The notes: generated by a model not told the origin, from the letters alone. Counted from the stretch's first letter, positions 27,318 to 36,464 are shown. The stretch: DNA of 64,000 nucleotides from Mycobacterium sp. 1423905.2 (GCF_001673155.1 NZ_LZLE01000329.1:1-64000); one strand, 5' to 3'. Program-made: numbers and translations.

Positions 27318-27809
27318 TCAGCGGTAGTTCACAAACTGCACCGCCACGTCCAGGTCGGCGTTTTTCAGCAGCGCTTGGACGGCTTGCAGGTCGTCGCGCT
27401 TCTTGCTGGTGACGCGGATCTCGTCACCCTGGATCTGGGTCTTGACGGTCTTGGGTCCCTCGTCGCGGATGAGCTTGGTGATCTTTTTGGCGTTCTCGCT
27501 GCTGATGCCCTGTTTGAGGGTGCCGTTGACCTTGTAGGTCTTGCCGGAGGCCTGCGGGTCACCGGCGTCGAAGGCCTTCATCGAGATGTCGCGGCGGATC
27601 AACTTCTCCTTGAACACGTCCACGGCGGCCTTGACGCGTTCCTCGGTGGAGGAGGTTAACTCGATGGCTTCCTCGCCCTTCCAGGCGATTGTGGTGTCGG
27701 TGCCGCGGAAGTCGAAGCGCGTGGACAGCTCCTTGGCGGCTTGGTTCAGCGCGTTGTCGACTTCCTGCCGGTCCACTTTGCTGACGATGTCGAACGATGA
27801 GTCCGCCAT
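27318..27809 (-). CDS. yajQ: YajQ-family nucleotide-binding protein
   Basis: 163 aa. DUF520/YajQ: starts [20 protein letters not shown], then [30 protein letters not shown], and ends in [12 protein letters not shown]. Two-domain RNP-like fold; some homologues bind cyclic di-GMP and act as transcription co-factors. Corresponds to Rv0566c. The longer open frame crosses the tRNA gene on the other strand and is rejected. Confidence 0.9.
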   Translation of the reverse strand: MADSSFDIVSKVDRQEVDNALNQAAKELSTRFDFRGTDTTIAWKGEEAIELTSSTEERVKAAVDVFKEKLIRRDISMKAFDAGDPQASGKTYKVNGTLKQGISSENAKKITKLIRDEGPKTVKTQIQGDEIRVTSKKRDDLQAVQALLKNADLDVAVQFVNYR

Positions 27810-27879
27810 TCGATCCGTCCTTCCCGATCGGTGATAGCCGTTTGTGAACTGTCTACCCGGTCGTTGTACCCTGCTAGGC

Positions 27880-27963
27880 GGCAGGTTGCCCGAGCGGCCA
27901 ATGGGAGCGGACTGTAAATCCGTCGCGAAAGCTTCACAGGTTCGAATCCTGTACCTGCCACCA
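27880..27963 (+). tRNA. tRNA-Tyr (GUA)
   Basis: 84-nt class II tRNA with encoded CCA. Acceptor GGCAGGT (27880-27886) pairs with ACCTGCC (27953-27959), discriminator A27960, CCA 27961-27963. Anticodon GTA at 27914-27916, T-loop GGTTCGAATCC. The long variable arm is expected for bacterial tRNA-Tyr. Confidence 0.93.
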
Positions 27964-27975
27964 CACGCCAAATAC

Positions 27976-28010
27976 CACAGTCGGCCCGCCGCCAGCGCGG
28001 GCCGACTGTG
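27976..28010. terminator. Hairpin terminator after tRNA-Tyr
   Basis: A perfect 14-bp stem, CACAGTCGGCCCGC / GCGGGCCGACTGTG, with a 7-base loop starts 13 bases after the tRNA. No U-run follows, as is common in mycobacteria. Its symmetry and the convergent SnoaL-like gene suggest it stops transcription from both sides. Confidence 0.75.
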
Positions 28011-28037
28011 TCGTCAGGTGCTTGGTAACTTCGCCGC

Positions 28038-28430
28038 CTAGTGGGCGACAGCCTCCTTCTTGCCGAAGATGCGCTCCAGCGAGGCTGTGTCGCCGTATGC
28101 CTGCACTCGCACCGTCTTGCCGTCGCGGACCGTGAAAACGGTTGCCGCATCGGTCGTTTCGCCGGCAACGGTGGTCTGGCCCAGCATGACCACCAGGTCG
28201 CCGTCGGCGAGGATGTGGTCGCCGGTGACCGAGGTCTGCTTCTCGGCCATCTTGGCCATGAGTTCTGCGATTTCCCGTTTGCCGTGGTAGACGCCACTGA
28301 TGGCGCTCTCGCCCGGTTGGGTCCACTCGATATCTTCGTCGAAGAGACTCATCACCGTGTCGACATCACCGGCGTTGAAGGCTTGGTAACCCTTCTTGAT
28401 GAGTTCCACGTTCTCCTGTTGCACTGACAT
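28038..28430 (-). CDS. SnoaL-like (NTF2-fold) protein
   Basis: 130 aa. NTF2-like polyketide-cyclase/ketosteroid-isomerase fold: IKKGYQAFNAGDVDTVMSLFDEDIEWTQPG near the N-terminus, then HGKREIAELM and DGDLVVMLGQTTVAG. Family members include isomerases, hydrolases and ligand-binding proteins, so no reaction is assigned. The ATG at 28430 (MSVQQ) has AAAGGAA upstream and is preferred to the longer frame. A small open frame precedes it on the same strand. Confidence 0.8.
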   Translation of the reverse strand: MSVQQENVELIKKGYQAFNAGDVDTVMSLFDEDIEWTQPGESAISGVYHGKREIAELMAKMAEKQTSVTGDHILADGDLVVMLGQTTVAGETTDAATVFTVRDGKTVRVQAYGDTASLERIFGKKEAVAH

Positions 28431-28497
28431 TGTCCGGTTCCTTTCGTGAGTGGCCATTCATTTCGGGCCGTTCAGGCCGCGGGATCAGGGACGCGCG

Positions 28498-28713
28498 TTA
28501 TAGGTGCTCCATCGCCCGAGACATCCGTCCGCTGTCGAAGTAGCTGCCTTCACGCCGGGGGTAACTGGGTCGCGGCTCGGGAAGATGCAGGTGCATATGG
28601 CCGACGGCCCGCACCAACGCGGCGTCCGACCAGTGGTGGGGAGCGGGCGGAACCGATACAGCCGCCGGGACGCTGAGATCGGGTACCGCGGGTCTGGAAT
28701 GTAAGTGCAACAT
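28498..28713 (-). CDS. Small hypothetical protein
   Basis: 71 aa starting MLHLHSRPAVPDL and ending SGRMSRAMEHL. GGGAAGG lies about 9 bases before the ATG at 28713, and a start six codons earlier is possible. It is rich in His and Pro, without a recognised domain. Position 67 bp upstream of the SnoaL-like gene on the same strand supports a real gene; overlapping alternative frames make it uncertain. Confidence 0.4.
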   Translation of the reverse strand: MLHLHSRPAVPDLSVPAAVSVPPAPHHWSDAALVRAVGHMHLHLPEPRPSYPRREGSYFDSGRMSRAMEHL

Positions 28714-28909
28714 GTGCGAATGCCTTCCCATCTTGGTGGCTCCAGTCGGGAGTCAGGCTTGCGAACACACAAAGACAAGCACTCTTGAGGTAGGCACAAC
28801 GTCATCCATATGGATGAGATCCGGATAGAATCTTCAGAAGTTTCCAGGGGCTCACAGCGAGGAAATTTCCGATGCGGGTACCAACCTGTGCAACGAAGGC
28901 CCAGGCGAG
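28714..28909. other. Divergent intergenic region, small ORF / LuxR regulator
   Basis: A 196-bp region of lower GC than its neighbours between minus-strand small genes and the plus-strand LuxR gene. It contains the 16-bp palindrome at 28802-28817. No other gene-like frame is seen. Confidence 0.5.
28802..28817. promoter_or_regulatory. 16-bp perfect palindrome, possible LuxR operator
   Basis: TCATCCATATGGATGA is fully self-complementary and lies 93 bp before the LuxR-type start in the divergent region. A homodimeric regulator could bind it; the neighbour gene is the obvious candidate. Confidence 0.5.
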
Positions 28910-30013
28910 ATGGTCACGCTCGAGGATTTCTCGCGCCTAGTCGCTGCCATCTACACCTCGGCGACCGACCCAGCGCATTGGCTAGTGGCAATCGCCGAAG
29001 TCAGCCACGCCATCGGTGCCACGGGCGGCGGAATGCTGCTCGCCGACGGAACCACTCGCTCGGTGATCAATGCCACGGTTCCGGCTGAGGTCACTGCCAG
29101 CTATGTCGAGTACTACCGCCATATCGACTACGTACTCGCCGCGGTCGAGACCGGACCAGTAGGACTGGTGCGCAGCGGATCGGAACTCGTGGCCCTGAAA
29201 GCGAATTCGGAATTCGACGCAGACTGGATGCGGCCCCATCGGATTGACGACGGACTTTTCGTGCGGCTAACCGACGGCACCATGCCCACCTGTTTTCTCG
29301 TCGCGGCGCCGAAACGGTCCGAGTCGTTCGACACCTCCGAGCGGGTGAAGCTGATGAGTGGTTTGGTCTCTCATTTGCAACAGGCGCTGCGCACCCAGGA
29401 CAAACTCGCGGGATTAGGCAACAGCGCCGTCGAGATGGCCGGCGCGCTGGAGGTCGTCTCGCATGGAGTGGTCATCGTCTCAAGAGGAAACCGACTGATC
29501 AACGCCAATTCCGCTGCCGAACGGATCTTTCGCGCCAACGATGGACTGTGCCTGCGGTCCGGACGCATGGCCGCAATCAGCACGCACGTCGAACAAGAGT
29601 TGTGTTGCGCCATCGACAATGCCATCACCGGCGAACGCAGCTGTGTTCGCAGCGGATGGTCACTCATCTGCGCACGCCCTTCGGGCAAGCGGCCCTATGT
29701 CCTCCACGTCCTGCCCTCCTGCCGCCCGGATGCCGATGAGACACGCAGTCACGCAATGGCACTCGTGCTCATCATCGACCCTGAGGACGAACCGGTACCC
29801 GGCCCGGCGTTGCTGCGGCGGCTCTATCACCTCACCAAAGCCGAAGCCGAGGTCGCGCTGCACGTATTGCAGGGCGCGGACCTGAGGCAAATTTCGGAAG
29901 AGTTGTCAGTCTCGTTGCCCACGGTGCGTACCCACTTGCAACGCGTCTTCGACAAAACCGACACCCACCGCCAGGCCGAGCTCGTCCGGCTCCTCCTGGT
30001 GCTTTGTCCTTGA
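28910..30013 (+). CDS. LuxR-family transcriptional regulator
   Basis: 367 aa. The C-terminal HTH (residues ~305-360) reads LTKAEAEVALHVLQGADLRQISEELSVSLPTVRTHLQRVFDKT, the FixJ/LuxR pattern. The N-terminal 150 residues (AIGATGGGMLLADG...) look like a GAF-type sensor and the middle (VVSHGVVIVSRGNRLINANSAAERIF) like a PAS domain. The ATG at 28910 is the only start in the frame after an upstream TAG. Probably controls the divergent small ORF/SnoaL genes through the palindrome. Confidence 0.82.
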   Translation: MVTLEDFSRLVAAIYTSATDPAHWLVAIAEVSHAIGATGGGMLLADGTTRSVINATVPAEVTASYVEYYRHIDYVLAAVETGPVGLVRSGSELVALKANSEFDADWMRPHRIDDGLFVRLTDGTMPTCFLVAAPKRSESFDTSERVKLMSGLVSHLQQALRTQDKLAGLGNSAVEMAGALEVVSHGVVIVSRGNRLINANSAAERIFRANDGLCLRSGRMAAISTHVEQELCCAIDNAITGERSCVRSGWSLICARPSGKRPYVLHVLPSCRPDADETRSHAMALVLIIDPEDEPVPGPALLRRLYHLTKAEAEVALHVLQGADLRQISEELSVSLPTVRTHLQRVFDKTDTHRQAELVRLLLVLCP

Positions 30014-30031
30014 GCACCGCGTGCGGCGGCG

Positions 30032-30319
30032 CTACCGGCTACCACGCGTCACGCGATCAGCGGTTCTGGCCGATCGAGCGACCCTGGCGCACAACACAAT
30101 TCCAGTCAACGCAACGCCCCCGAACACGAAGGTGAGCACCATGTTGGTCGTCTCTCCCTCCAAACACACGCCGCCCCTACTGCCGGTGCCGCACGCATGC
30201 GAGCGGTCCGGTTCGTCGTGCGCCAACCACTTGTAACCGAACAAACCGGCCAGTGCGGCGAAGGCGACGACGCCCAGCGTGGCAAGCGCGACATTCAGCC
30301 AGAATCCGGTTCTGGTCAT
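30032..30319 (-). CDS. Small two-helix membrane protein
   Basis: 95 aa. A first helix in WLNVALATLGVVAFAALAGLFGYKWL and a second in NMVLTFVFGGVALTGIVLCARVA. Between them is a short external loop with two cysteines (HACGTG, GGVCLEG) that could form a disulfide. Convergent with the LuxR gene. Function unknown. Confidence 0.65.
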   Translation of the reverse strand: MTRTGFWLNVALATLGVVAFAALAGLFGYKWLAHDEPDRSHACGTGSRGGVCLEGETTNMVLTFVFGGVALTGIVLCARVARSARTADRVTRGSR

Positions 30320-30347
30320 AGTTCACGCTAACGCGCTGGCCACCGCT

Positions 30348-30664
30348 TCACTTGCCTCGCTCGAGCGGCACCGGCTGCGGCAGTTGCACGCCCTTGGGCA
30401 GGACCAGATGACCGTGCACGTCGACGTAGCCGGATCTCTTGGTGGGAAGCGGCAGAACAGGAGTGGGACACGGTTGTTCGGCTCCCTCCCCGCAGATGCC
30501 ACCGATGAAATAGGACCGCCGCGCCACGTCGTCCGGCCAGGGGTCGGCATGCATCCCGAACCATTGCGCCGCACCGATGGCTGAGCTGGCACGCCTAGTT
30601 CACCGGTTGCGCCGAGCGGCTCGTCGACGGACGGCGTGTGCAGCTTGCTCGACGGACTGCTCAC
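30348..30664 (-). pseudogene. Probable small gene split by a frameshift
   Basis: A GTG start at 30664 opens MSSPSSKLHTPSVDEPLGATGELGVPAQPS, after which that frame becomes Arg/Ser-rich. A second frame then continues AIGAAQWFGMHADPWPDDVARRSYF and runs through GYVDVHGHLVLPKG to a stop at 30348, with normal codon bias. The pieces abut near 30570-30580, as expected from a one-base indel in a ~105-aa gene. Either a pseudogene, a sequencing error, or a short gene starting at MHADP (30554). Confidence 0.4.
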
Positions 30665-30704
30665 CAGCGTCTCCTTCGACTACAAGTTAACTCACCCGTA
30701 GGCA

Positions 30705-30722
30705 AGATACCAGTAAGTATCT
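30705..30722. promoter_or_regulatory. Inverted repeat upstream of the phospholipase D-like gene
   Basis: AGATAC-N6-GTATCT lies 93 bp before the ATG at 30815 in a 150-bp intergenic region. The form suits a TetR-type or similar dimer; no regulator gene is adjacent. Confidence 0.35.
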
Positions 30723-30814
30723 GCGATCGGTATGGCCAGCGGCGGCCCGCCTCGCACTGTGGTAGATACAGCGCTATGCCCGCGCTGAGCACTCGACGTC
30801 AATAGCGACCCGTC

Positions 30815-32275
30815 ATGTCCGACGATCGCCTGCTGACTCCCGGCCAGACGTGCTGGCGGGTGGAGGGCGCCGACCAGTTCACCTGCATCATCGATGGGGC
30901 CGACTACTTCAGGCATGTCAAGGCGGCGATGCTGCGCGCCCAGCACCGGATCATGCTGATCGGTTGGGATATCGACGCCCGGATGACCTTCGAGCGGGGT
31001 GCCAAGACGCTGCCTGGCCCGAATCAGCTTGGCGCCTTTCTGTATTGGCTGCTGTGGAAACGAACGCGACTGCAGGTTTATCTGCTCAGGTCAAATCTGC
31101 GCCTGCTCCCGGTCTTCGACGACATCTGGTTCGGTCTCACCCCGGTGGCGGTGGTCAATCAAATCAGCAGCAGACGAATGCATTTCGCCGTGGACGGCGC
31201 CCATCCCACCGGTGCGGTGCATCACCAGAAGATCGTGGTGGTCGACGACGCGGTGGCGTTCTGCGGTGGGATGGACCTGACCATCGAACGATGGGACACC
31301 CGCGCCCATCGGCACGAAAGTCGTCGCCGCCGGTCGGTCGGACGCAGCTACGGCCCGCGCCACGACGTGGCGGTAGCGGTGGACGGCGCGGCGGCCCGCG
31401 CGCTCGGCGAACTGGCCCGCGCGCGTTGGGAAGGCGCAACGGGACAATCGCTGGCTCCCGTCACGGCCAGACACGTCGCCTGGCCGAGCGGCCTGACGCC
31501 GACGCTGCGCGAGGTCGACGTCGCCATCGCGCGCACCTTGCCCGAGTTGGACAAGCAACGCGAGGTTCGCGAGGTGGAGGAACTCAACCTGGCGGCGATC
31601 GCGGCGGCACGCCACAGCATTTATCTGGAGAACCAATACCTGGCTGCGCGCCGCATCGCCGAGGCGCTGGCCGCGCGGCTCGCCGAAGACGACGGCCCCG
31701 AAGTCGTCGTCGTCCTGCCGCGTCGAGGCAACAATCGCTTGGAGCGCGAAGCGATGGACAGCGCGCGCCACCGGCTTCTCCAATTGCTTTGGGCAGCAGA
31801 CGATCACCAGCGACTGGGCGTCTACTTTCCAGTGACCGACGGTGGCACACCGATCTACATCCACTCCAAGGTCATGGTCATCGACGACCGGCTGCTGCGG
31901 GTCGGGTCCTCGAATCTCAACAACAGGTCGATGGGCTTCGACAGCGAGTGTGACGTGGCGATCGAAGGCGACAACTCGCAACACGACCACATTCGCGACC
32001 AGGTGACATCCGTTCGGGCTCAACTGGTAGCCGAACACCTCGGCGTCTCCGTCGAACAATTCACAAACGTAATGGCGCAACGTCAATCGTTGCTGCGAGC
32101 GATCGAGGAACTGCGCGGGCACGGCAAGACGTTGCAGCCGTTGACCGAGCGGGAGGTATCGGATGAGGCCGGTCCGCTGGCCGAGAACGATCTCATGGAT
32201 CCCGACCATGTCCCGCCATCGCTGACCCGAAGCGTGCAGCGGTTCCTGACGGGCCTCAGGCGGTGGCCTAACTGA
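30815..32275 (+). CDS. Phospholipase D-family protein
   Basis: 486 aa. Two HKD catalytic motifs: HHQKIVVVDD in the first half and HSKVMVIDD in the second, each followed by the expected GG-MDLT or GSSNLNNRS. No signal peptide, so it probably acts in the cytoplasm or at the inner membrane face as a phospholipase, a transphosphatidylase or a cardiolipin-synthase-like enzyme. It overlaps the convergent LLM oxidoreductase stop by 8 bp. Confidence 0.87.
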   Translation: MSDDRLLTPGQTCWRVEGADQFTCIIDGADYFRHVKAAMLRAQHRIMLIGWDIDARMTFERGAKTLPGPNQLGAFLYWLLWKRTRLQVYLLRSNLRLLPVFDDIWFGLTPVAVVNQISSRRMHFAVDGAHPTGAVHHQKIVVVDDAVAFCGGMDLTIERWDTRAHRHESRRRRSVGRSYGPRHDVAVAVDGAAARALGELARARWEGATGQSLAPVTARHVAWPSGLTPTLREVDVAIARTLPELDKQREVREVEELNLAAIAAARHSIYLENQYLAARRIAEALAARLAEDDGPEVVVVLPRRGNNRLEREAMDSARHRLLQLLWAADDHQRLGVYFPVTDGGTPIYIHSKVMVIDDRLLRVGSSNLNNRSMGFDSECDVAIEGDNSQHDHIRDQVTSVRAQLVAEHLGVSVEQFTNVMAQRQSLLRAIEELRGHGKTLQPLTEREVSDEAGPLAENDLMDPDHVPPSLTRSVQRFLTGLRRWPN

Positions 32276-33203
32276 TCAGTTGTGGCATGACCTCGCCGGC
32301 GAACAGCTCCAAGTGCGCCACATCGGACATGTCCAGCAGCTGGGCGTACACCCGCTGCACGCCCAGCTCACCCCACGGTCCCAGCTTGTCGACGATCTCA
32401 CCCGGCGTGCCGACCAGCGGACTGTTGGAACGCAACTCGTCGACCTCGCGACCGATCGCCGCTGCGCGGCGCGCCACCTCAGCGTCGTCGCGGCCGGCGC
32501 AGAGCACGAAAGCGCAGGAGTAGACCATGGATTCGGCCGGCCGATCGGCCGCGGACACCGCGTCGGCCACGCGCGCGAACTGCGTCTTGGTCACGTCCAT
32601 CGATGCGAACGGAACATTGAATTCCGTAGCGTACTGAGCCGCCAACGCGGGAGTCCGCTTGGCGCCCGTGCCGCCGATGACGATCGGCGGGTGCGGGCTC
32701 TGGGTCGGTTTGGGCAGCGCCGGTGACTCGGAGATGGTGTAGTACTCACCGCGGTAGTCGAACGTCTCGCCGGGCGGCGTGGTCCACAGTCCGGTGATCA
32801 CGGCCAGCTGTTCGGTGAGCCGGTCGAACCGCTCCCGCACCGAGGGAAACGCAATCCCGTAGGCCTGGTGCTCGGCTTCAAACCAGCCGCTACCCAATCC
32901 GAATTCGACTCTGCCGCCGCTCATTTCGTCCACCTGCGCGACGGTGATGGCCAGCGGCCCCGGGTAGCGGAACGTCGCCGACGTCACCAGAGTGCCCAGC
33001 CGGATATGCGACGTCTCGCGAGCGATCGCCCCCAGCGTCACCCAGGAATCGGTGGGCCCCGGGGCGCCGTCGCCGCTCATCGCCAAATAGTGATCGGACC
33101 TGAAGAAGGCCGAGAAGCCACACTCTTCGGCGGCCTGGGCGACGGCGAGCTGGGTGGCGTAAGTAGCTCCTTGCTGCGGCTCGACGAAGGCGCGAAAGTC
33201 CAT
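32268..33203 (-). CDS. F420-dependent LLM-class oxidoreductase
   Basis: 311 aa. Luciferase-like TIM barrel: FFRSDHYLAM, the SHIRLGTLVTSATFRYPGPLAITVAQVDEMSGGRVEFGLGSGWF core, HPPIVIGGTG. The pattern is that of the actinobacterial F420-dependent subgroup (TIGR03560-like). Substrate unknown. It is followed on the other side by the BrkB-type protein on the same strand, 24 bp apart. Confidence 0.82.
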   Translation of the reverse strand: MDFRAFVEPQQGATYATQLAVAQAAEECGFSAFFRSDHYLAMSGDGAPGPTDSWVTLGAIARETSHIRLGTLVTSATFRYPGPLAITVAQVDEMSGGRVEFGLGSGWFEAEHQAYGIAFPSVRERFDRLTEQLAVITGLWTTPPGETFDYRGEYYTISESPALPKPTQSPHPPIVIGGTGAKRTPALAAQYATEFNVPFASMDVTKTQFARVADAVSAADRPAESMVYSCAFVLCAGRDDAEVARRAAAIGREVDELRSNSPLVGTPGEIVDKLGPWGELGVQRVYAQLLDMSDVAHLELFAGEVMPQLIS

Positions 33204-33227
33204 AGTTCCTTCCGGGACACGGCCCGG

Positions 33228-34205
33228 TCAGGGCACGTTGGTGGTCTTGCGGTCCAGATCGTTGAACTTGACGCTGACCCGCTGAAAGCGCTTGACGCGT
33301 TCGGCTTTGGCCTTCCTGGTGTACGTCTTGCGATCCGCCGTTGTCAATTCCGCTTCGTCGGTGAATGGGGTGAGCAATGCTCGCGGGTACAGCTGCTCGA
33401 CCAAGACGACGTTGATCTCGGCGCACAACACCAGCGTCGAGGACACTAGGAAAAGAAACGCGAGCATGCCCAGCACCAGCGCGAAGACACTGTTGGTGGC
33501 GCTGGCCGACTTGACCACGTGGCCTATGTAGCCGGCGCCGAACCATTGCAGGATCTGCCAAATGAACGCCGCGGCAAGGGCTCCCGGCAACACCTGCCGG
33601 TAGGTCAGCTCCCGGGTGGTGGTGACGCGGAAGGCGACCAGACAGATCAACGCGTTGATGCCCACCGCGACCAGGGAGACACCGATCTTGCCGAACGGTC
33701 CTAGTGCTCCGGTCACGTGACCAACCGCGGACAAGACGGTGGCCGTGATGGCGGCCGAACCGAGTACCAACAGCAGCATCAAGCTGCGCCTGCGGGACCG
33801 AAATGGATCGGGACGGTTGTTTCGCGGTACGTCCCAAACCGAGTTCATCGCGTTCTGCACCGCCTGCCCGACGCCCAGTCCGCCGTAGAGGGCGCCGAGA
33901 ACACCGATGATGACCGCACCCGTCCCGCCGCTGAGCCCCTCGGGCTGATGAAGCTGGCTGCCGATGACCGGGAATTGGCTCAGCGTGCTCTGCATCACCT
34001 GGGCCTGCAGATCGGGCCGTCCGGCCAACAGCACCCCGAGGCCCGTGGTCAGCAACAGCAATAGCGGAAACAGGGAGACGAACGCGTAATAGGTGATCAG
34101 TGCGGCCAGATAACCGCCCTGGTCATCGAGGTACTTGTAGATGACAGCGATTACCAGGCCCACGGCGCGGTTACGTCGCTGCAGCCTGTCCAGCCAGCCG
34201 ACCAT
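33228..34205 (-). CDS. YihY/BrkB-family membrane protein
   Basis: 325 aa. Six to seven hydrophobic segments, beginning ALITYYAFVSLFPLLLLLTTGLGVLL, the family signature near residue 40, and GGLGVGQAVQNAMNSVWDVPR. A basic cytoplasmic tail follows (DRKTYTRKAKAERVKRF). Once annotated ribonuclease BN in error; the true function is unknown. 115 bp without any gene separate it from the MscS-like gene. Confidence 0.85.
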   Translation of the reverse strand: MVGWLDRLQRRNRAVGLVIAVIYKYLDDQGGYLAALITYYAFVSLFPLLLLLTTGLGVLLAGRPDLQAQVMQSTLSQFPVIGSQLHQPEGLSGGTGAVIIGVLGALYGGLGVGQAVQNAMNSVWDVPRNNRPDPFRSRRRSLMLLLVLGSAAITATVLSAVGHVTGALGPFGKIGVSLVAVGINALICLVAFRVTTTRELTYRQVLPGALAAAFIWQILQWFGAGYIGHVVKSASATNSVFALVLGMLAFLFLVSSTLVLCAEINVVLVEQLYPRALLTPFTDEAELTTADRKTYTRKAKAERVKRFQRVSVKFNDLDRKTTNVP

Positions 34206-34320
34206 TGCCGATCACTTCATCCCCACCAGAAGCCGACACCCTAGTCAAGGGCTGCCGACGGTCTACCCGAAATCGTCGACGGCCAACCTTGCTGGTAGAT
34301 GCGCTGCCGCGGGTTGGGAC

Positions 34321-35502
34321 CTACCGTCCGGAGGTGCGGGCGAACTCTCGCCCGCGCTGTTCGGCGCCGGGACTGCCGCTGAACAGCCCGGAATCCGCAC
34401 GTCGTTGCCCGTCATCGGGCCGGTGGGCACCGTTGGCCGGGTCGGTCAGGGCGGGTTCGATCCGGCGCCGCGGCAAGGCGCCGGCTTGGGTGCTCTGCAG
34501 CCACTCGACCATGCCTTCGCGCACGTCGCAGCGTAGGTCGAACAGGGCGCCGGCGTTCGAGGCGCTGACCAACATGCGCACCCGCACATAGCCGCTGACC
34601 GCGTCCGTTACCTGCAGCACGCCGACGCGGCCGTCCCAGAGCTCGTTGGTCTGCAGTAGTCGATTCAACTCGTCGCGCATGCCATCCAACGACACTGTGA
34701 AGTCGACGTCGAGCTCGACGGTTCCCAGCAGGGCGGTGGCGTTGCGTGTCCAGTTCTGGAACGGCGTCTTGGTGAAGTATGTGCAGGGCAGCACCAGCCG
34801 CCGTTCGTCCCACAGATGCACGACGACGTAGGTCAGCGTGATCTCCTCGATGCGGCCCCATTCGTCTTCCACGACGACGACGTCGCCAACGCGGATGGCG
34901 TCGGAGAAGGCGATCTGGATGCCGGCGAATACCGCGCCGAGCGAGGTCTGGGCGGCCAGACCGGCCACGACCGACAGCACACCGGCCGAGGCGAACAGGG
35001 TCTTGCCGACGTTGCTGAACGCCGGGAAGGTCATCAGGATCGCGGCCAAACCGAACACCACCACGACGGCCACCACCAGGCGGCGGACCAGGGTGATCTG
35101 GGTGCGGATCTTGCGGCGGTGCCGGTCGGCGTCGGTCATCTCCGTGCCGGCGAAGTGCGCGATGGCGCGCCGTTCGGCGACCGACACCAGGCTGGCGACC
35201 AGCCAGGTGCTGGTGGCCATCCCCGCGATGACCAGTACATGGTCCACCCAGCCGCGCCATGGAGCATCCGAGTTGGACGTGTGGTGCACGGCGGTACTGG
35301 CCGCGATCACCATCAAAGTCGCGCGCACCGCGCCGCGAGTGAGCACTTCGATGTCGTCGAGGATCGCGCTACGGCGCTTCATCCGCTGCAGCAGCCAGGA
35401 CAGCGCCACACCGAACAGGTAGGCGATCAACACGGCGATAACCACCCAGGCGACATTGAGTACGGCGTGGGTTGCGGGTTCGAGCGAAATCGCTGAAGCC
35501 AT
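34321..35502 (-). CDS. MscS-family mechanosensitive channel
   Basis: 393 aa. Four or so membrane segments followed by the MscS pore-lining region FASAGVLSVVAGLAAQTSLGAVFAGIQIAFSDAIRVGDVVVVEDEWGRIEEI and the beta domain. The C-terminal ~45 residues are hydrophilic and probably disordered. Releases ions on hypo-osmotic shock. An AGGAG on the minus strand at 35518-35514 may serve as ribosome site and can pair with an upstream CTCCT. Confidence 0.85.
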   Translation of the reverse strand: MASAISLEPATHAVLNVAWVVIAVLIAYLFGVALSWLLQRMKRRSAILDDIEVLTRGAVRATLMVIAASTAVHHTSNSDAPWRGWVDHVLVIAGMATSTWLVASLVSVAERRAIAHFAGTEMTDADRHRRKIRTQITLVRRLVVAVVVVFGLAAILMTFPAFSNVGKTLFASAGVLSVVAGLAAQTSLGAVFAGIQIAFSDAIRVGDVVVVEDEWGRIEEITLTYVVVHLWDERRLVLPCTYFTKTPFQNWTRNATALLGTVELDVDFTVSLDGMRDELNRLLQTNELWDGRVGVLQVTDAVSGYVRVRMLVSASNAGALFDLRCDVREGMVEWLQSTQAGALPRRRIEPALTDPANGAHRPDDGQRRADSGLFSGSPGAEQRGREFARTSGR

Positions 35503-35625
35503 AAAGGAGTTTGCTCCTCAAGATCGGGGGCAAGAACGTCGTCTCTATGCCTTCCCCCGACGACGGGCGAAAAAACCGATACGGCAAGCTATTTCGATTT
35601 GAGACTGACGTCACAACGCGGGGCG

Positions 35626-36429
35626 TCAGTGAATTCGGGCGCTTCCGCCCAACCCGATTTCGAGCACGCTGCCGGTAATCACACCGGGATCGGTGACCAG
35701 GTACACGACTCCCCGGCTGACGTCTTCGGGTTGCAGCCACGGCTGCGGAATCGGATTGGCCTTCATCATGCGGCGTACCAAGTCGTCGGGGATGTCGTCA
35801 CCGCCAGCCGGTTGCACCATCGGCGTCTGTGTCGTCGTCGGGCAGACGACGTTGATGGTGATGCCTTCCTTGGCGACCTCCAGGGCCGCGGACTTGGCCA
35901 GCCCGATGACCCCCCACTTGGTGGCGTTGTAGGCCGCGAGTTCGGGAATGCCCATTCGACCGCCCATCGAGGAGGTCACCACGATGCGGCCGAAGCGTTG
36001 CTTTCGCATCACCGGAAGTGCCGCGCGCAGCGTGTGGAAGGCGCCGCTGAGATTGGTGTCGATCAACTGTTGCCAGACATGGTCGCTGACTTCTTCGAGC
36101 AACCCGGTGCTGACGATGCCGGCGTTGGCCACCACGATGTCGAGGCTGCCCAACTCCCGGTGTGTCTGCTGCACCGCCGCGTCGACTTGGGCGGGGTCGC
36201 GCACGTCGACCGTCAGCGGCAGGCAGCGCCGACCCAGCTCCTCGACCAGTTTGGCGGTGTGTTGTAAGTCGTCCTCAGTGCCCAACGGATAAGTCAAGTC
36301 CTTCATCGGCCCCGGCGCGTCCGCCACCGCGATGTCAGCACCTTCGGCGTCCAATGCCAGCGCGTGCGAGCGTCCCTGCCCGCGGCCCCCGCCGGTGATC
36401 AGTGCGACGCGTCCATCCAAAGCACCCAT
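35626..36429 (-). CDS. Mycofactocin-coupled SDR oxidoreductase
   Basis: 267 aa. The glycine motif reads ITGGGRGQGRSHA, and a ~35-residue insertion after the second beta strand (PGPMKDLTYPLGTEDDLQHTAKLVEEL) marks the mycofactocin-associated SDR group, which holds NAD tightly and passes electrons to mycofactocin. Catalytic SSMGG and YNATK are present. No mycofactocin synthesis genes (mftA-F) are in this window, so the cofactor must come from elsewhere. Confidence 0.85.
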   Translation of the reverse strand: MGALDGRVALITGGGRGQGRSHALALDAEGADIAVADAPGPMKDLTYPLGTEDDLQHTAKLVEELGRRCLPLTVDVRDPAQVDAAVQQTHRELGSLDIVVANAGIVSTGLLEEVSDHVWQQLIDTNLSGAFHTLRAALPVMRKQRFGRIVVTSSMGGRMGIPELAAYNATKWGVIGLAKSAALEVAKEGITINVVCPTTTQTPMVQPAGGDDIPDDLVRRMMKANPIPQPWLQPEDVSRGVVYLVTDPGVITGSVLEIGLGGSARIH

Positions 36430-36464
36430 AGCCGGCTACGGTAGCGCCTTCCCCAATCCACGCC

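Noticed and set aside
27810-27971. Longer YajQ start crossing the tRNA-Tyr gene
   Set aside because: Would encode tRNA antisense sequence; the [13 protein letters not shown] start is the family N-terminus.
35505-35518. AGGAG-TTTG-CTCCT hairpin before the MscS gene as a regulatory switch
   Set aside because: Only 5 bp of stem and one arm is simply the ribosome binding site; chance pairing is likely.
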